Below are positions 39,201-47,638 of a stretch of DNA of 64,000 bases, one piece after another; positions within the stretch are counted from its first letter, which is position 1; every line of letters starts with the position of its first letter. Both the position numbers and the translations under genes were made by a program. The notes beneath the pieces were generated by a model, which saw only the letters and a program-made list of their open reading frames with translations, did not search any database and had not been told where the DNA came from. Source of the stretch: Lachnospiraceae bacterium. GTDB lineage: Bacteria > Bacillota_A > Clostridia > Lachnospirales > Lachnospiraceae. The stretch is taken from NCBI GenBank assembly GCA_021770615.1, contig JAETQR010000015.1, positions 21,941-85,940 on the forward strand. The letters run 5' to 3'.

Positions 39201-39808
39201 AGGGTATACCGGACACACCGCAAAAAGATCAGACGCCAGCCCAAACAGGTACTGTATCCCCGGATGGTGAATGCCTGCTAAGCGATACCTATCACGCAAA
39301 GAGCTGGTACAACCACTATCAGGAAAATGTATTTAAACTGTCAAAACGTCTCAAGGGAGTACAGACAGTCACGATCGTCGTCTATCCTGAAATCAAAATG
39401 TCCCTTCAGGGCTTCTACTTTACAAAGATTGAAAAAGCTTATGCGAAACTCAATGCATCGGACTGCACAAATGTTACCGGAGATATGTTTACGATCGACG
39501 GGGATGCGATCCGGGAAATCGGAAACAACGTGACCGTTGAATACGATAACATGCATTTTGATAAAGATGGATTTCATGGAATCACGATCCACGGACGCTC
39601 TCATATCGAAATGAATACAATACACGTCCGTTTCGCCCCGGCCGACGGAAGCGGTGATGTCATCAACCAGATCATTGACTTCCCATACAGCGACGAGGCA
39701 CAGACACTTACCTTTGATCTGGAACCTGTTTACGGAGACTATGACCTGAACCTCATCTTCCTCCCGGGATGTAAATTTGATCTGGAATGGCTGCAGATTG
39801 AGAAATAA
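36278..39808 (+). CDS. beta-galactosidase-like glycoside hydrolase family 2
   Basis: This large cytoplasmic glycosidase (about 1,176 residues, no signal peptide) has an N-terminal sugar-binding jelly roll (VDLPHDWMIYD, then GSGIYRDVWL), an Ig-like domain and the TIM barrel. The acid/base glutamate lies in FIWGIGNEIYDT and the nucleophile in FGSETSATLQSRG. The NGTCEHHVLGALG and SVRNAHNMPPEHMLELCDEL stretches are also typical. About 550 residues follow, with DUF4982-like and Ig/invasin-like sheets and a likely carbohydrate-binding tail, so it probably acts on host or plant beta-galactosides. Palindromic terminator sequence follows. Confidence 0.9.
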   Translation: MKQLFNDNWSFCKFPLETPMEQILNADNFTPVDLPHDWMIYDTENLYEQAVSCYKKTFHKNELLSDTPAKKIWLVFEGVYMDTTVYLNGTHIFTWKNGYSEFIIDLTDLLADGENELLVRNEYHLPNSRWYPGSGIYRDVWLITSDDAHLVHNGTYLSTRRLGKTWEVFMDTEYICENADNAGEGTIRHIITDADGKEIQTHEHTVMLSSKVQTDKQVMTVIDPLLWDTESPYLYQITSELYVDGERKDFLTQNLGFRQIEFDADKGFFLNDRHIKINGTCEHHVLGALGAAMNKAALRRQLLTLKEMGVNSVRNAHNMPPEHMLELCDELGLLLYTESFDMWERTKTDYDYGNDFSEWWKKDLTSWVRQDRNHPCVFIWGIGNEIYDTHFDRGLELTKELHEAVRELDYRENAYTALASNYIEWEAAQRTGEIIDLVGYNYLDKCYDEHHEKYPDWKIFGSETSATLQSRGIYHFPLSNRLLTTDDLQCSSLGNCTTNWGAKNSEYTIINHRDREFCFGQYLWSGFDYLGEPTPYFTKNSYFGQIDTAGFKKDSFYMYQSAWTDYKKNPVIHLLPYWDFNEGQLIDVRIFSNAPKVELLYQGKSQGIVEFDHEHGQVLSGDWQIPYSEGTITALAYDENDTVIARDEQRSFGDPATIRLTPDKKTMNADGEDLIFLTIDTLDKDQVLVANGRSRMHVSVSGAGRLIGLDNGDSSDYDQYKGTSKKLFSGKLLAIIAAKTEPGEIHVTVTSPSLPDATITLNSLPAKKRRGVSCQMENQENPLIEKTRADGSVVPDRTNEIPVRKIALTNHGTNHLDAEHTSATITARLYPENTTYNDICFKAVTLNGVDSNAVKIETDPETNTAFLQAAGDGEFRLLCTCNNGLDHVEVMSELEFEVSGLGQATHNAYDMVSGINYSQSSDDGLILSFQGGVYITGNERTTVTFENVDFGDYGSDEIHLPIFSFSDDLPLEVWQGIPDTPQKDQTPAQTGTVSPDGECLLSDTYHAKSWYNHYQENVFKLSKRLKGVQTVTIVVYPEIKMSLQGFYFTKIEKAYAKLNASDCTNVTGDMFTIDGDAIREIGNNVTVEYDNMHFDKDGFHGITIHGRSHIEMNTIHVRFAPADGSGDVINQIIDFPYSDEAQTLTFDLEPVYGDYDLNLIFLPGCKFDLEWLQIEK

Positions 39809-39818
39809 GCAAAAACCG

Positions 39819-39870
39819 GGCAGCATCCGGGGATAAATCGAATAGCCGGATGCTGCCTAAATTTGTTTTT
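39819..39870. terminator. bidirectional terminator after the GH2 gene
   Basis: GGCAGCATCCGG (39819-39830) pairs with CCGGATGCTGCC (39846-39857), with A-rich sequence before and T-rich sequence after, so it can stop transcription in both directions. Confidence 0.75.
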
Positions 39871-39913
39871 ATTTTATTATATTTCTTATACATGTCTGGG
39901 TACAGGTACACTA

Positions 39914-39956
39914 CAAGTTGCAAAGCAACTTGCTAATAAGTTCGTTAGAACTTATT
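39914..39956. terminator. twin small palindromes past the lipoprotein gene
   Basis: CAAGTTGC-AAA-GCAACTTG (39914-39932) and AATAAGTTC-GTTA-GAACTTATT (39935-39956) lie side by side, right after the lipoprotein stop. Neither has a strong T run, so terminator function is uncertain. Confidence 0.5.
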
Positions 39957-39957
39957 T

Positions 39958-40632
39958 TTATCCTGCCATTGCACTTACATCCATGCAGGCATTCAGAATC
40001 TGCGTATAGGTAGCCTCTGAGATAACAAATACATTTCCCTGTGATTTATCACGGGTTACTGCGACATCTATATTTGTCTCCTCGCCGTACTCAACGTTCT
40101 CCAACTTCTTCGTCATGATATCCAGAAGATATTCCAGTGTTTTTGCTGTGATTTCTTCCGTTGAAGGTACTTTATTCGAATTTTTCTTTACCTGTTTCTC
40201 CACATATTCTGTGGCTTTTTGCTGTGCCTCGCTCATTACCCCTTCAAATATTTTCATCTGGGATACCTTGACCGGAACAGTATAGGAATCACTGCTGTTT
40301 TTTACAGCATCTCCGACCTCATACTTACATTTACTATACATATTTTCAAAGAGCTCCCGGTACTTCTGCTGCATCTCCTCACTCATACTGACCGAACCTG
40401 TCATCGCCTCTAATTCCTTATCCATGCGTTGGTCATATTCTTTCTGGGCCTCTTCTTCTTTGATATTCGCCATCGCTGTATAGTCATCAAATTTTGCCTT
40501 TGTCAGAGCATCCAGACATCCCTGGACATATCTCTTGGCATCAAAATCCGTACCACATGCTGTCACACTCATGCAGATCACAAGTGCCAATGCGATCGCG
40601 ATCGCTCCTCGTTTCATTCCTCTTTGTCTCAT
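39958..40632 (-). CDS. lipoprotein of unknown function
   Basis: This 224-residue protein has a lipoprotein signal (GAIAIALALVICMSVTACGT, lipobox ending VTAC). After the lipid-bound cysteine comes FDAKRYVQGCLDALTKAKFD, a helical region and a lysine-rich stretch (QQKATEYVEKQVKKNSNK), then two conserved-looking strands. It resembles small secreted lipoproteins common in Clostridia that I cannot name further. AAGGAGG lies eight bases before the ATG. Palindrome E lies in its upstream region. Confidence 0.8.
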   Translation of the reverse strand: MRQRGMKRGAIAIALALVICMSVTACGTDFDAKRYVQGCLDALTKAKFDDYTAMANIKEEEAQKEYDQRMDKELEAMTGSVSMSEEMQQKYRELFENMYSKCKYEVGDAVKNSSDSYTVPVKVSQMKIFEGVMSEAQQKATEYVEKQVKKNSNKVPSTEEITAKTLEYLLDIMTKKLENVEYGEETNIDVAVTRDKSQGNVFVISEATYTQILNACMDVSAMAG

Positions 40633-40762
40633 ACAAATCCTCCTTATATTGACTATTGGTTCACATGTTTTCTCCCATTTTCTCACACGCCCTGTCTGGA
40701 TATTTTACCATAACTGGCGTATTTTGTAAATATGCATGTGAGGTTTTGGGATTACTACTCGT

Positions 40763-40942
40763 GTTTACAGATTCCGTATTTGCCAGAAGATGTCTGTCCA
40801 ACATGGGCACTCCCGTTCCATAAATACGCAGCGGCATGGACACATAAAAATGCAAAACATGCACTTTTATGTGTCTCATGCCGGCGCATTTATAACCCAT
40901 GTTGGACAGACATCTTCTGGCAAATACTGCAATTCTGTAAAC
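40763..40942. repeat. palindrome E (related to family B)
   Basis: The arms GTTTACAG..GTATTTGCCAGAAGATGTCT with GTCCAACATGGG match their complement over 36 bp without error, and the outer part differs by small indels. The core (40808-40894) is a nested hairpin. It begins CACTCCCGTTCCATAAATAC and contains GCAGCGGCATG; this resembles the B core start (CTCCCGCTTAAC, ATAAACATGTAGCGGTA), and both end in a TTTAT border. It is the main structure in the 378-base gap before the lipoprotein gene. Confidence 0.8.
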
Positions 40943-41010
40943 CAGCATTCAGTTGGTGCAAAATAAGTCCTGTCGTTATCTCTCAGCTCCCTTATATAGT
41001 TATCTGCATC

Positions 41011-41130
41011 CTAACCTCGTTCCGTTGCAGGTATAACAAACTGTTCAAGATCTATATTGATTTTTGTTTTAACTTCTGATGTCTCTAAAAGTACATTTGC
41101 ACGTATTGCTTCTCGTCTAGTCGCTGTCAT
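41011..41130 (-). CDS. small protein of unknown function (39 aa)
   Basis: This 39-residue frame, MTATRREAIRANVLLETSEV and KTKINIDLEQFVIPATERG, is preceded by GGAGG six bases before the ATG. That is a strong sign it is translated. It has no recognisable domain. It lies 132 bases downstream of the DUF4238 gene on the same strand and upstream of palindrome E. It may be a remnant of a longer gene or a true small protein. Confidence 0.45.
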   Translation of the reverse strand: MTATRREAIRANVLLETSEVKTKINIDLEQFVIPATERG

Positions 41131-41262
41131 AAAACACCTCCATCCTAAAAGTCTATCGTCTGTATACCATCTGGTTATGTATATGCATATTCTATTTTCT
41201 AACAAATGAGAAGCTGCCAATCCTTCAGACTATAATTCACATATCAAATACTGTTGCAAATT

Positions 41263-42171
41263 TTATTTTATATTAACCCTATCTTTGTTTTTAAAGGCAA
41301 ATCCCTCGTATGCCTCTTTTATCAGTACAGAGTTTACATATCTTACTTCATCTTCATACATTTTTTTTACGCGAATCTTTATTAGCCTTTTATTAGTACT
41401 CAATTTAGGTTTTTTCAAAATCTCTTCATTAAGGACTGCAACACTTCTGGGGGCTCCTTCGACACCATTAGCAACAAGTAAAACGATTCTATCTGGTGAA
41501 ATTGGAAATATGGAATACATTGGAATTTCTATTCCTCCATCCGTTACACCATAAACAACTGTTGGATAAACATCACTTACAATAAAATCTATATGACCTC
41601 TTCTCTCTGCTACAATAAAATAAAGACCAAAATACCCAAAAGTATCTCGTATGAAAAATAACTTAATAGGGTCATCTATCTCCTTATGGCTCAATACTTC
41701 TCTTAATGACCTACAATTAACTAAATTCCCTAAATTTCTTTTCCAAAAATCAGATAAATCCCCATTTTTCTGATACTTAGAATAGAATGTTTTGTTCTCA
41801 ACGGACGCTTCAATTCCAAACTTATCACTTGTAATTTTTGATCTAAATGCCATAATTGCAAAGAAAAGTTTCAATTTTTCATCTTCATCCAAAGTTATTA
41901 ATATTTCATTCTCGTAAAGAAATCTTTTTATGATAATTTGTGCAACTTCACTTTCAAAGCGAGCCATATCTGTCTCTATTTTCATTGGATTTTCAATATT
42001 ATTTATATCATCACGATATAAATTTCTGACCATAAAAATCTCTTTGGTTTTTCTCTTAGATATTTCTAAAGTCCTTTTGTTATAGTAAAACAAATGACTT
42101 TTATCATCAAAACAAAAATTCCTTAAAATAAATTGTGGAATATAATGATGCTTTACGGGTTCTCTATTCAT
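41263..42171 (-). CDS. DUF4238 family protein
   Basis: This 302-residue protein begins with the DUF4238 signature VKHHYIPQFILRNFCFDDKS (about residues 5-24) followed by HLFYYNKRTLEI. Family members are uncharacterised and scattered among accessory regions of many bacteria. The gene is much richer in A+T than its neighbours and has several rare AT-ending codons, suggesting horizontal transfer. It lies between cysS (71 bases away, same strand) and the small protein gene; no transposase or attachment site was seen. Any function, including defence, is speculation. Confidence 0.8.
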   Translation of the reverse strand: MNREPVKHHYIPQFILRNFCFDDKSHLFYYNKRTLEISKRKTKEIFMVRNLYRDDINNIENPMKIETDMARFESEVAQIIIKRFLYENEILITLDEDEKLKLFFAIMAFRSKITSDKFGIEASVENKTFYSKYQKNGDLSDFWKRNLGNLVNCRSLREVLSHKEIDDPIKLFFIRDTFGYFGLYFIVAERRGHIDFIVSDVYPTVVYGVTDGGIEIPMYSIFPISPDRIVLLVANGVEGAPRSVAVLNEEILKKPKLSTNKRLIKIRVKKMYEDEVRYVNSVLIKEAYEGFAFKNKDRVNIK

Positions 42172-42242
42172 TATATATTACTCTTCCTTACCATTTGTGA
42201 AAAACCGACAAACACTCGCACAGTAACAAAAACTGTTTGAAA

Positions 42243-43661
42243 TCACAGCACTTCCCACACAACCCCTTCTCTTGTATCCTTGATGACAATTCCCTTTTCT
42301 TTCAGCTCATCACGAATCGCATCTGCCCTGGCAAAATTCTTCTCCTTCTTTGCGGCAGCTCTCTCTGCGATTTTCTCCTCAACATAGGCGGTGAGCTCTG
42401 CATCTGCCGCCGGTTGCTCCGTTTCCTCCCATGCCCTTGCCAGCCCAAGTGACAACACTTCGTCAAAGACTTCGATGATCTCCCGCTTTGTCGCTCCATT
42501 CATCTCTGCCTTCAAAACATCATAAAGAACCGTAAGTCCCATCGAAGTATTGATATCGTTTCCTACCGCCCCGGCAAACTTCTTCCTGTACTCTGCGACC
42601 AGCGTTTCATCCACTTCTCCCTCATCCGGAACTGCCTGGATCCTTTTCATCAGCTTCTCATACGCTGTGGCCACATTATCCAGTGCTTCATAAGAAAATT
42701 CAAGCGGCTTACGGTAATGTGACTGCAGACAGAACATACGGTAGACCATCGGGTCATACCCTTTTTCTTCGAGAAGGGATACCGTAAGGAATTCACCTTT
42801 GGATTTGCTCATCTTTCCGTTTGTTGTATTTAAATGATTCACATGGAACCAGTAGTTGCACCATTTATGTCCCAGATAAGCCTCACTCTGGGCGATCTCA
42901 TTCGTGTGATGCGGGAAAATATTGTCCACGCCACCACAATGGATATCCATGTACTCGCCAAGATGCCGGATACTGATACTGGAGCACTCGATATGCCATC
43001 CCGGATATCCGGTTCCCCAGGGGCTCTCCCATTTCAACTCCTGATCCGCAAACTTGGATTTTGTAAACCAGAGTACAAAATCTGTTTTATTCCGTTTATT
43101 CGTATCTTCCTCTACATCATCCCTGACGCCGACCTGGAGTTCCTCCTCATTCTGGGCAGAAAGTACATAATAATCTTCCAGTTTTGACGTATCAAAATAC
43201 ACGTTTTCTCCGGCCACATAGGCATAGCCCTTTTCTAAGAGTACCCCGATCATATGTATGAATTCATCAATACAGTTCGTCGCAGGCTCTACAACATCCG
43301 GGCGCTTAATATTAAGTTTCTTGCAGTCCTCAAAAAACGCATCCGTATAAAAAGCAGCAATATCCATAACCGATTTATGCTCTCTTTTCGCACCGGCAAG
43401 CATTTTATCCTCTCCGGTATCCCCATCGCTCGACAAATGTCCGACGTCTGTAATATTCATAACCCGTTTTACCTCATATCCGGCAAAACGGAGGTATTTT
43501 TCAAGTATATCTTCCATAATGTAGCTTCTCAGATTTCCAATATGGGCAAAATGATATACCGTCGGCCCACACGTATACATCGCTACTTTACCCTCTTCAT
43601 TCGGGATAAACTCCTCCACCTTTTTTGAAAGTGTATTGTACAGATAAGTCTTACCGTTCAT
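42243..43661 (-). CDS. cysS: cysteinyl-tRNA synthetase
   Basis: This 472-residue class I synthetase charges tRNA-Cys. It has the zinc-cysteine motif MYTCGPTVYHFAHIGNLRS (HIGH variant HIGN), IECSSISIRHLGEYMDIHCG with zinc ligands, and the KMSKSKGEF active-site loop. A helical C-terminal part binds the tRNA. The ATG is preceded by GGAGGAAGG. It lies downstream of the DUF4340 gene after a terminator-like hairpin. I saw no T-box leader. Confidence 0.97.
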   Translation of the reverse strand: MNGKTYLYNTLSKKVEEFIPNEEGKVAMYTCGPTVYHFAHIGNLRSYIMEDILEKYLRFAGYEVKRVMNITDVGHLSSDGDTGEDKMLAGAKREHKSVMDIAAFYTDAFFEDCKKLNIKRPDVVEPATNCIDEFIHMIGVLLEKGYAYVAGENVYFDTSKLEDYYVLSAQNEEELQVGVRDDVEEDTNKRNKTDFVLWFTKSKFADQELKWESPWGTGYPGWHIECSSISIRHLGEYMDIHCGGVDNIFPHHTNEIAQSEAYLGHKWCNYWFHVNHLNTTNGKMSKSKGEFLTVSLLEEKGYDPMVYRMFCLQSHYRKPLEFSYEALDNVATAYEKLMKRIQAVPDEGEVDETLVAEYRKKFAGAVGNDINTSMGLTVLYDVLKAEMNGATKREIIEVFDEVLSLGLARAWEETEQPAADAELTAYVEEKIAERAAAKKEKNFARADAIRDELKEKGIVIKDTREGVVWEVL

Positions 43662-43696
43662 GTCCTTCCTCCTGGAACTATTCAGTCTTTCAAAGA

Positions 43697-43725
43697 GAAA
43701 ATCCAGCAAAAGCTGGATTTTCTGC
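43697..43725 (-). terminator. terminator after the Gld-type exporter operon
   Basis: GAAAATCCAGC (43697-43707) and GCTGGATTTTC (43712-43722) form an 11-bp stem with a four-base loop; on the minus strand a T-rich stretch follows. It separates the DUF4340 gene from cysS. Confidence 0.65.
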
Positions 43726-43753
43726 TCTCGGTATGATTATATTACTTTTCCTG

Positions 43754-45286
43754 CTACTGGTCAAGTTCGAGTAGAGACGTAAACGATTCGATCACGTCGT
43801 CTACCGCCAGTTTATCGACAAGGAAATAATCCATTCCATTCTTATCCACACGGTAAAAATTCGTCCCGTCATACGGATAATAAGTTACGGTGACATCCCG
43901 CCCCTCTTCATGGTACACCGCTGTCAGCACCGGCTTTTTGCTGACTGGCTTGACAGAATCCTTCGCCGATGAAGTAAACTCAAGCAGAAACGCTTTTGAA
44001 TACGGAGTCAGAAAAGCCTCCTCATTCTCATCCGAAACCGGCTTACCATTCAGCGTCCACACGTTTTTATCCTTATCTCCCTCTCCTTTTTCTGTCGAAT
44101 GGGTAACGGTGATCTTCTTTCCGCTCTCACCAAGTGTAACCTCATATCCTTTGATATCCGTAGCAAGTGTGGAATACACACTGTGATCCATGTACGTATA
44201 GGCATCAATGCCGGTTATATTCTCCACATTCTGGCCGGACATCGTATAGACATGATCTGAGCCCTTCAGTCTCACATAATAATCCCCCTCATCGGTCTTA
44301 TCCCCGATGTAAAGCGTATAACTTTTATTGTCCCGGTATTTTTCCGGCACAACGGAAGCCTTATTCGTATTTTTATTTGCCTGGGAAGAAGACGCCGGTT
44401 CCGCCGTCGCCTCCGGAATCTCATAGCCATCCTTCAATTCAAAATACCTGACTTCGGCAGAAACGGCTGGTTTATCCAACCCATATTTTGCAAAATCAGT
44501 GCATCCATATTCGATCAGTTCCTGAAAGGAAACCGAGGTAAAAAATCCCTGCAGCGTATTCCAGTCATTCGTGCAGGAACCAGCCAGCGGTTTTTTATAC
44601 GGTTTGGAAATGATCCAGTTCGTATAAGCATCTACCTTTTCCTCATCCGGTACGACTTTTGCCTCAAAGGTATCCTTGTTTCCATTTTTCACAGCAATGT
44701 ACGTGAGATAGTCGGCGTTGACATCCGCAATCTCTTCCTTTACGATCAGGGAATTCCGCTCTGTCTGGAACGCACTATAAAATGTATCTGTAAAGGTATA
44801 TATCTTATCTGAAACCGAGGAAAGTCCGTAATTGCCACCCTTTACCGGAACGCTCCCTCCAAACTGAAACTCGTATTCTTCCCCATCTGACGTCGTGATC
44901 TGAACGGTCATTTGCGGTTTATCAAGTCCGTATTCGGAAAATCCTGACTCTCCTGCCTCCAGTTCCTTTCCGGAAGTCACAGGTGCCAGACCGGAAAACA
45001 TTGCCTCCACTGCATCGGCATCGACCGGCGCATCCGGAAGTTCTTTTAACTTCCAGTCCTCTCCTTCTTTGGACAGGGAAATCTCATCTCCCTCTTTCCT
45101 CTGGATATGAACGGCCGTTATCTTTTCCTTATCGATATTTACGACATTTACCACCTCAGAAGAGCTGTCCCCGTCTTCCTCTGTCCCATTCTCTCCTTTG
45201 GGAAGGAAAACGTACAGGCAGATGGCTGCAGCCATAAGAATACACAGGCTCACGAGTGTAACAATCTTTTTCTTCCCCTTTGACAT
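43754..45286 (-). CDS. DUF4340 domain-containing protein
   Basis: This 510-residue protein has one N-terminal membrane helix (about residues 7-27, KKIVTLVSLCILMAAAICLY) and an extracellular part of repeated DUF4340 units, with segments such as KLKELPDAPVDADAVEAMFS, then SGFSEYGLDKPQMTVQITTS and TDFAKYGLDKPAVSAEVRYF. DUF4340 proteins occur next to Gld-type ABC exporters in Clostridia and Bacteroidetes, with no known biochemical role. Its start overlaps the stop of the GldG-like gene by one base, so translation is coupled. Confidence 0.85.
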   Translation of the reverse strand: MSKGKKKIVTLVSLCILMAAAICLYVFLPKGENGTEEDGDSSSEVVNVVNIDKEKITAVHIQRKEGDEISLSKEGEDWKLKELPDAPVDADAVEAMFSGLAPVTSGKELEAGESGFSEYGLDKPQMTVQITTSDGEEYEFQFGGSVPVKGGNYGLSSVSDKIYTFTDTFYSAFQTERNSLIVKEEIADVNADYLTYIAVKNGNKDTFEAKVVPDEEKVDAYTNWIISKPYKKPLAGSCTNDWNTLQGFFTSVSFQELIEYGCTDFAKYGLDKPAVSAEVRYFELKDGYEIPEATAEPASSSQANKNTNKASVVPEKYRDNKSYTLYIGDKTDEGDYYVRLKGSDHVYTMSGQNVENITGIDAYTYMDHSVYSTLATDIKGYEVTLGESGKKITVTHSTEKGEGDKDKNVWTLNGKPVSDENEEAFLTPYSKAFLLEFTSSAKDSVKPVSKKPVLTAVYHEEGRDVTVTYYPYDGTNFYRVDKNGMDYFLVDKLAVDDVIESFTSLLELDQ

Positions 45287-46719
45287 CAGTTCTTCCTCCT
45301 TCTAAACCAAATCGCAAATCCGACACCTAAAAGGATGAGCGGAATCAGTACAACAAGAAGCACTGTGAAGAAAATACGGTCTCCCTCCTGGATCATTACC
45401 GATTCCTGATTCAGGCTCCGTGTCGGTATCGCCAGGGTAGATGTCTCTTCCCCGGAAAGGTACGAAATCGAATTTAAGATCATGGAACGGTTTCCAAACT
45501 GGTTCGTCGCGATCACATCCGAAGAGGTGAAATCCATGGCACCAAATACCACGATCTGGGTCGCATTTCCCTGACCCTTCGTATTTTCCGCATAGACGTC
45601 CTTGATCGCCACTGCCACATTGAACGGACCGTCCACATCACCGTCTTCCTTCTCGACCGTCTGGGTCTTTACATTTACTTTTGAATACGCCGAATCTGCT
45701 GTTGTAAGAAGCGGTTCCACCGTAAGCGTACTTCGCACATCACTCTGCGTCGTCATTCCCCTTGCCACAGACACAACAACCATCTTATCACTGGTGTCTG
45801 CCGTAATCTCATGATCCGCCGGAACCGGAATAAACCTCGTCGGATGGCTGTCATCATAAGCTCCCTCGCTGTCGATGATATATCCATCGACTACATTGAC
45901 GCCATAATCTGAAATCAGCTTATTATAATTTGTCATCGGATCTGTGACTGCCGCATTGAGGAAAAACATCGCCTTTCCTCCCTCTTTCAGATAATCCGAG
46001 ATCAGCGTATACTCGTCCTCATTCAGATCATATTCCGGTGCATTGATCATAAGGATATTACAGTCTTCCGGAACAGTTTTTGCAGAAGACGTCGCAAGCT
46101 CCTCATATTCGACATTCAATTTGCCGAGAAGATCTGTGAAACTGGCACTGAGTTCCCCCTCGCCATGGCCGGAAGTATAATACATCTTCGTGCTGGAATC
46201 ACTGGTCACATTTTGCAGTGCAGCGGTCAGCTGCCCTTCCGCATCCAACGTATACGTCTTCTGGTATGTCGTATAATCAATGTCCTGAACGAGCATATCC
46301 GCACTTGATACGACCCGGCTTTTGTTCCTGGTCTCATTTACAACGATGACATCATTATCATTGATCTCATCTTCGGTATATTCTTTGGCAAAGTTCGGAT
46401 ACACGACCGGATCCTTATCCACTACTTCGATGTTTCCGAGCCCGTCGTACTGCTCGAGAACCTTCTCGATCTGGGTCGCTTGATTTCCCTCCTGGCACAT
46501 ATAATAAAACTTAATCGTATCCTTAATCCCCGCCGCAAGGTTTTTCGTATCCTCTGTCAGGGTAAACTTCTGGTCGCTGCTTAAGTCGACCATCAGATTT
46601 AATTTATTAATTACAAGGTTAAAAACAATGACAAGCACGATCACGATCACCATGACTAACGTCTGGTAACCGCCCATCCGAAACCTGCGGCTTTTAAAAC
46701 TCTTTTTTAAATCTTTCAT
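45286..46719 (-). CDS. GldG-like ABC-type auxiliary transport protein
   Basis: This 477-residue protein has an N-terminal membrane helix (about residues 17-40), an extracellular region with the IFT52/GldG-like ABC_transp_aux fold (LSSDQKFTLTEDTKNLAAGI, MYYTSGHGEGELSASFTDLL), and a C-terminal membrane helix (about 450-472). GldG works with a GldF-type permease and GldA-type ATPase, which matches the adjoining genes. In Bacteroidetes this set supports gliding; here the exported substrate is unknown. Confidence 0.85.
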   Translation of the reverse strand: MKDLKKSFKSRRFRMGGYQTLVMVIVIVLVIVFNLVINKLNLMVDLSSDQKFTLTEDTKNLAAGIKDTIKFYYMCQEGNQATQIEKVLEQYDGLGNIEVVDKDPVVYPNFAKEYTEDEINDNDVIVVNETRNKSRVVSSADMLVQDIDYTTYQKTYTLDAEGQLTAALQNVTSDSSTKMYYTSGHGEGELSASFTDLLGKLNVEYEELATSSAKTVPEDCNILMINAPEYDLNEDEYTLISDYLKEGGKAMFFLNAAVTDPMTNYNKLISDYGVNVVDGYIIDSEGAYDDSHPTRFIPVPADHEITADTSDKMVVVSVARGMTTQSDVRSTLTVEPLLTTADSAYSKVNVKTQTVEKEDGDVDGPFNVAVAIKDVYAENTKGQGNATQIVVFGAMDFTSSDVIATNQFGNRSMILNSISYLSGEETSTLAIPTRSLNQESVMIQEGDRIFFTVLLVVLIPLILLGVGFAIWFRRRKN

Positions 46720-46746
46720 TTTCTACCTCCATTTGTATGCGTTTTT

Positions 46747-47637
46747 CTAATTCCATCTCTTCTTTTTGATCCGCTGTATGGTAATAAAAACAAACAGAAA
46801 ACATACACTCAGATAATAGATCAACGCACTCACATCAAAGATACCGAGTGCGAAATTACTATAACGGTCCACGATGGAAATCGAACTAAGTGTATTTCCA
46901 AGGAGGTTATCAAACGCCTCTGTATTTAAAATAAATGTGACTGTAAGACCGATCTCTGCGAGGATACCAACCAACGCAGAAAGCCACGCATTGTGGATCC
47001 ATATATTCAACACAAATGCGAGAACGGCTACAAGGACAGCCAAAAACCAGAATACAAATGTATGTCCCGTGGGAAGCATCTGGGCCAGGCTTGTCATAAG
47101 ATACGTAAAGATCATGATCACTCCGGACGCTACCGCAGCGATCACCTGGCTCTCCGTAAGGGATGAAATAAACATCCCGATCGCAATATAAGCCGAACCG
47201 AGCAGGAAAAATCCCAGTGCGCTCCCATAAGCAATCGCAAAATCTACACTCTCCGTACCCGTAGCTGCCTCCTTCACAAGGCCCGATAAGATCAGAGGAT
47301 AGACACACACGATCAGCATCGCGATGCCAAGCAACGTGATCAGGGCAAAATATTTTCCAAGGATGATCTTCGTGATCGAAACCGGAGACGTATACAGAAG
47401 CTGATCCGTCTTCTGCCGGTTCTCCTCTGCAATGATCCTCATCGTAAGAACCGGTACGAGAAGCAGGATAAAGAACATCTCGATCCCCTGAAATACAAAG
47501 GAAAAATCCGTGTAACCGTTCATCAGGTTATATACCATAAAATACAATCCTACAAGCACGAGAAAGAACGCGATAAACACCCATCCGATCATGGAGGTGA
47601 AATATGATTTCAATTCCTTTTTATATACTGCTAACAT
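46747..47637 (-). CDS. ABC-2 type permease (GldF-like)
   Basis: This 296-residue protein of about six membrane helices begins MLAVYKKELKSYFTSMIGWV. It has the ABC-2 signature LVPVLTMRIIAEENRQKTDQ (about residues 65-85) with the following LLYTSPVSITKIILGKY. The ATG is preceded by AGGAGG inside the last codons of the ATPase gene, with the two genes almost touching. It forms the membrane part of the exporter with the ATPase at 47639-48658. Confidence 0.9.
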   Translation of the reverse strand: MLAVYKKELKSYFTSMIGWVFIAFFLVLVGLYFMVYNLMNGYTDFSFVFQGIEMFFILLLVPVLTMRIIAEENRQKTDQLLYTSPVSITKIILGKYFALITLLGIAMLIVCVYPLILSGLVKEAATGTESVDFAIAYGSALGFFLLGSAYIAIGMFISSLTESQVIAAVASGVIMIFTYLMTSLAQMLPTGHTFVFWFLAVLVAVLAFVLNIWIHNAWLSALVGILAEIGLTVTFILNTEAFDNLLGNTLSSISIVDRYSNFALGIFDVSALIYYLSVCFLFVFITIQRIKKKRWN

Positions 47638-47638
47638 C

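Noticed and set aside
40732..41079. 115-codon plus frame across palindrome E
   Set aside because: It runs through the palindrome and the small minus-strand gene and has no ribosome site or homology that I can see.
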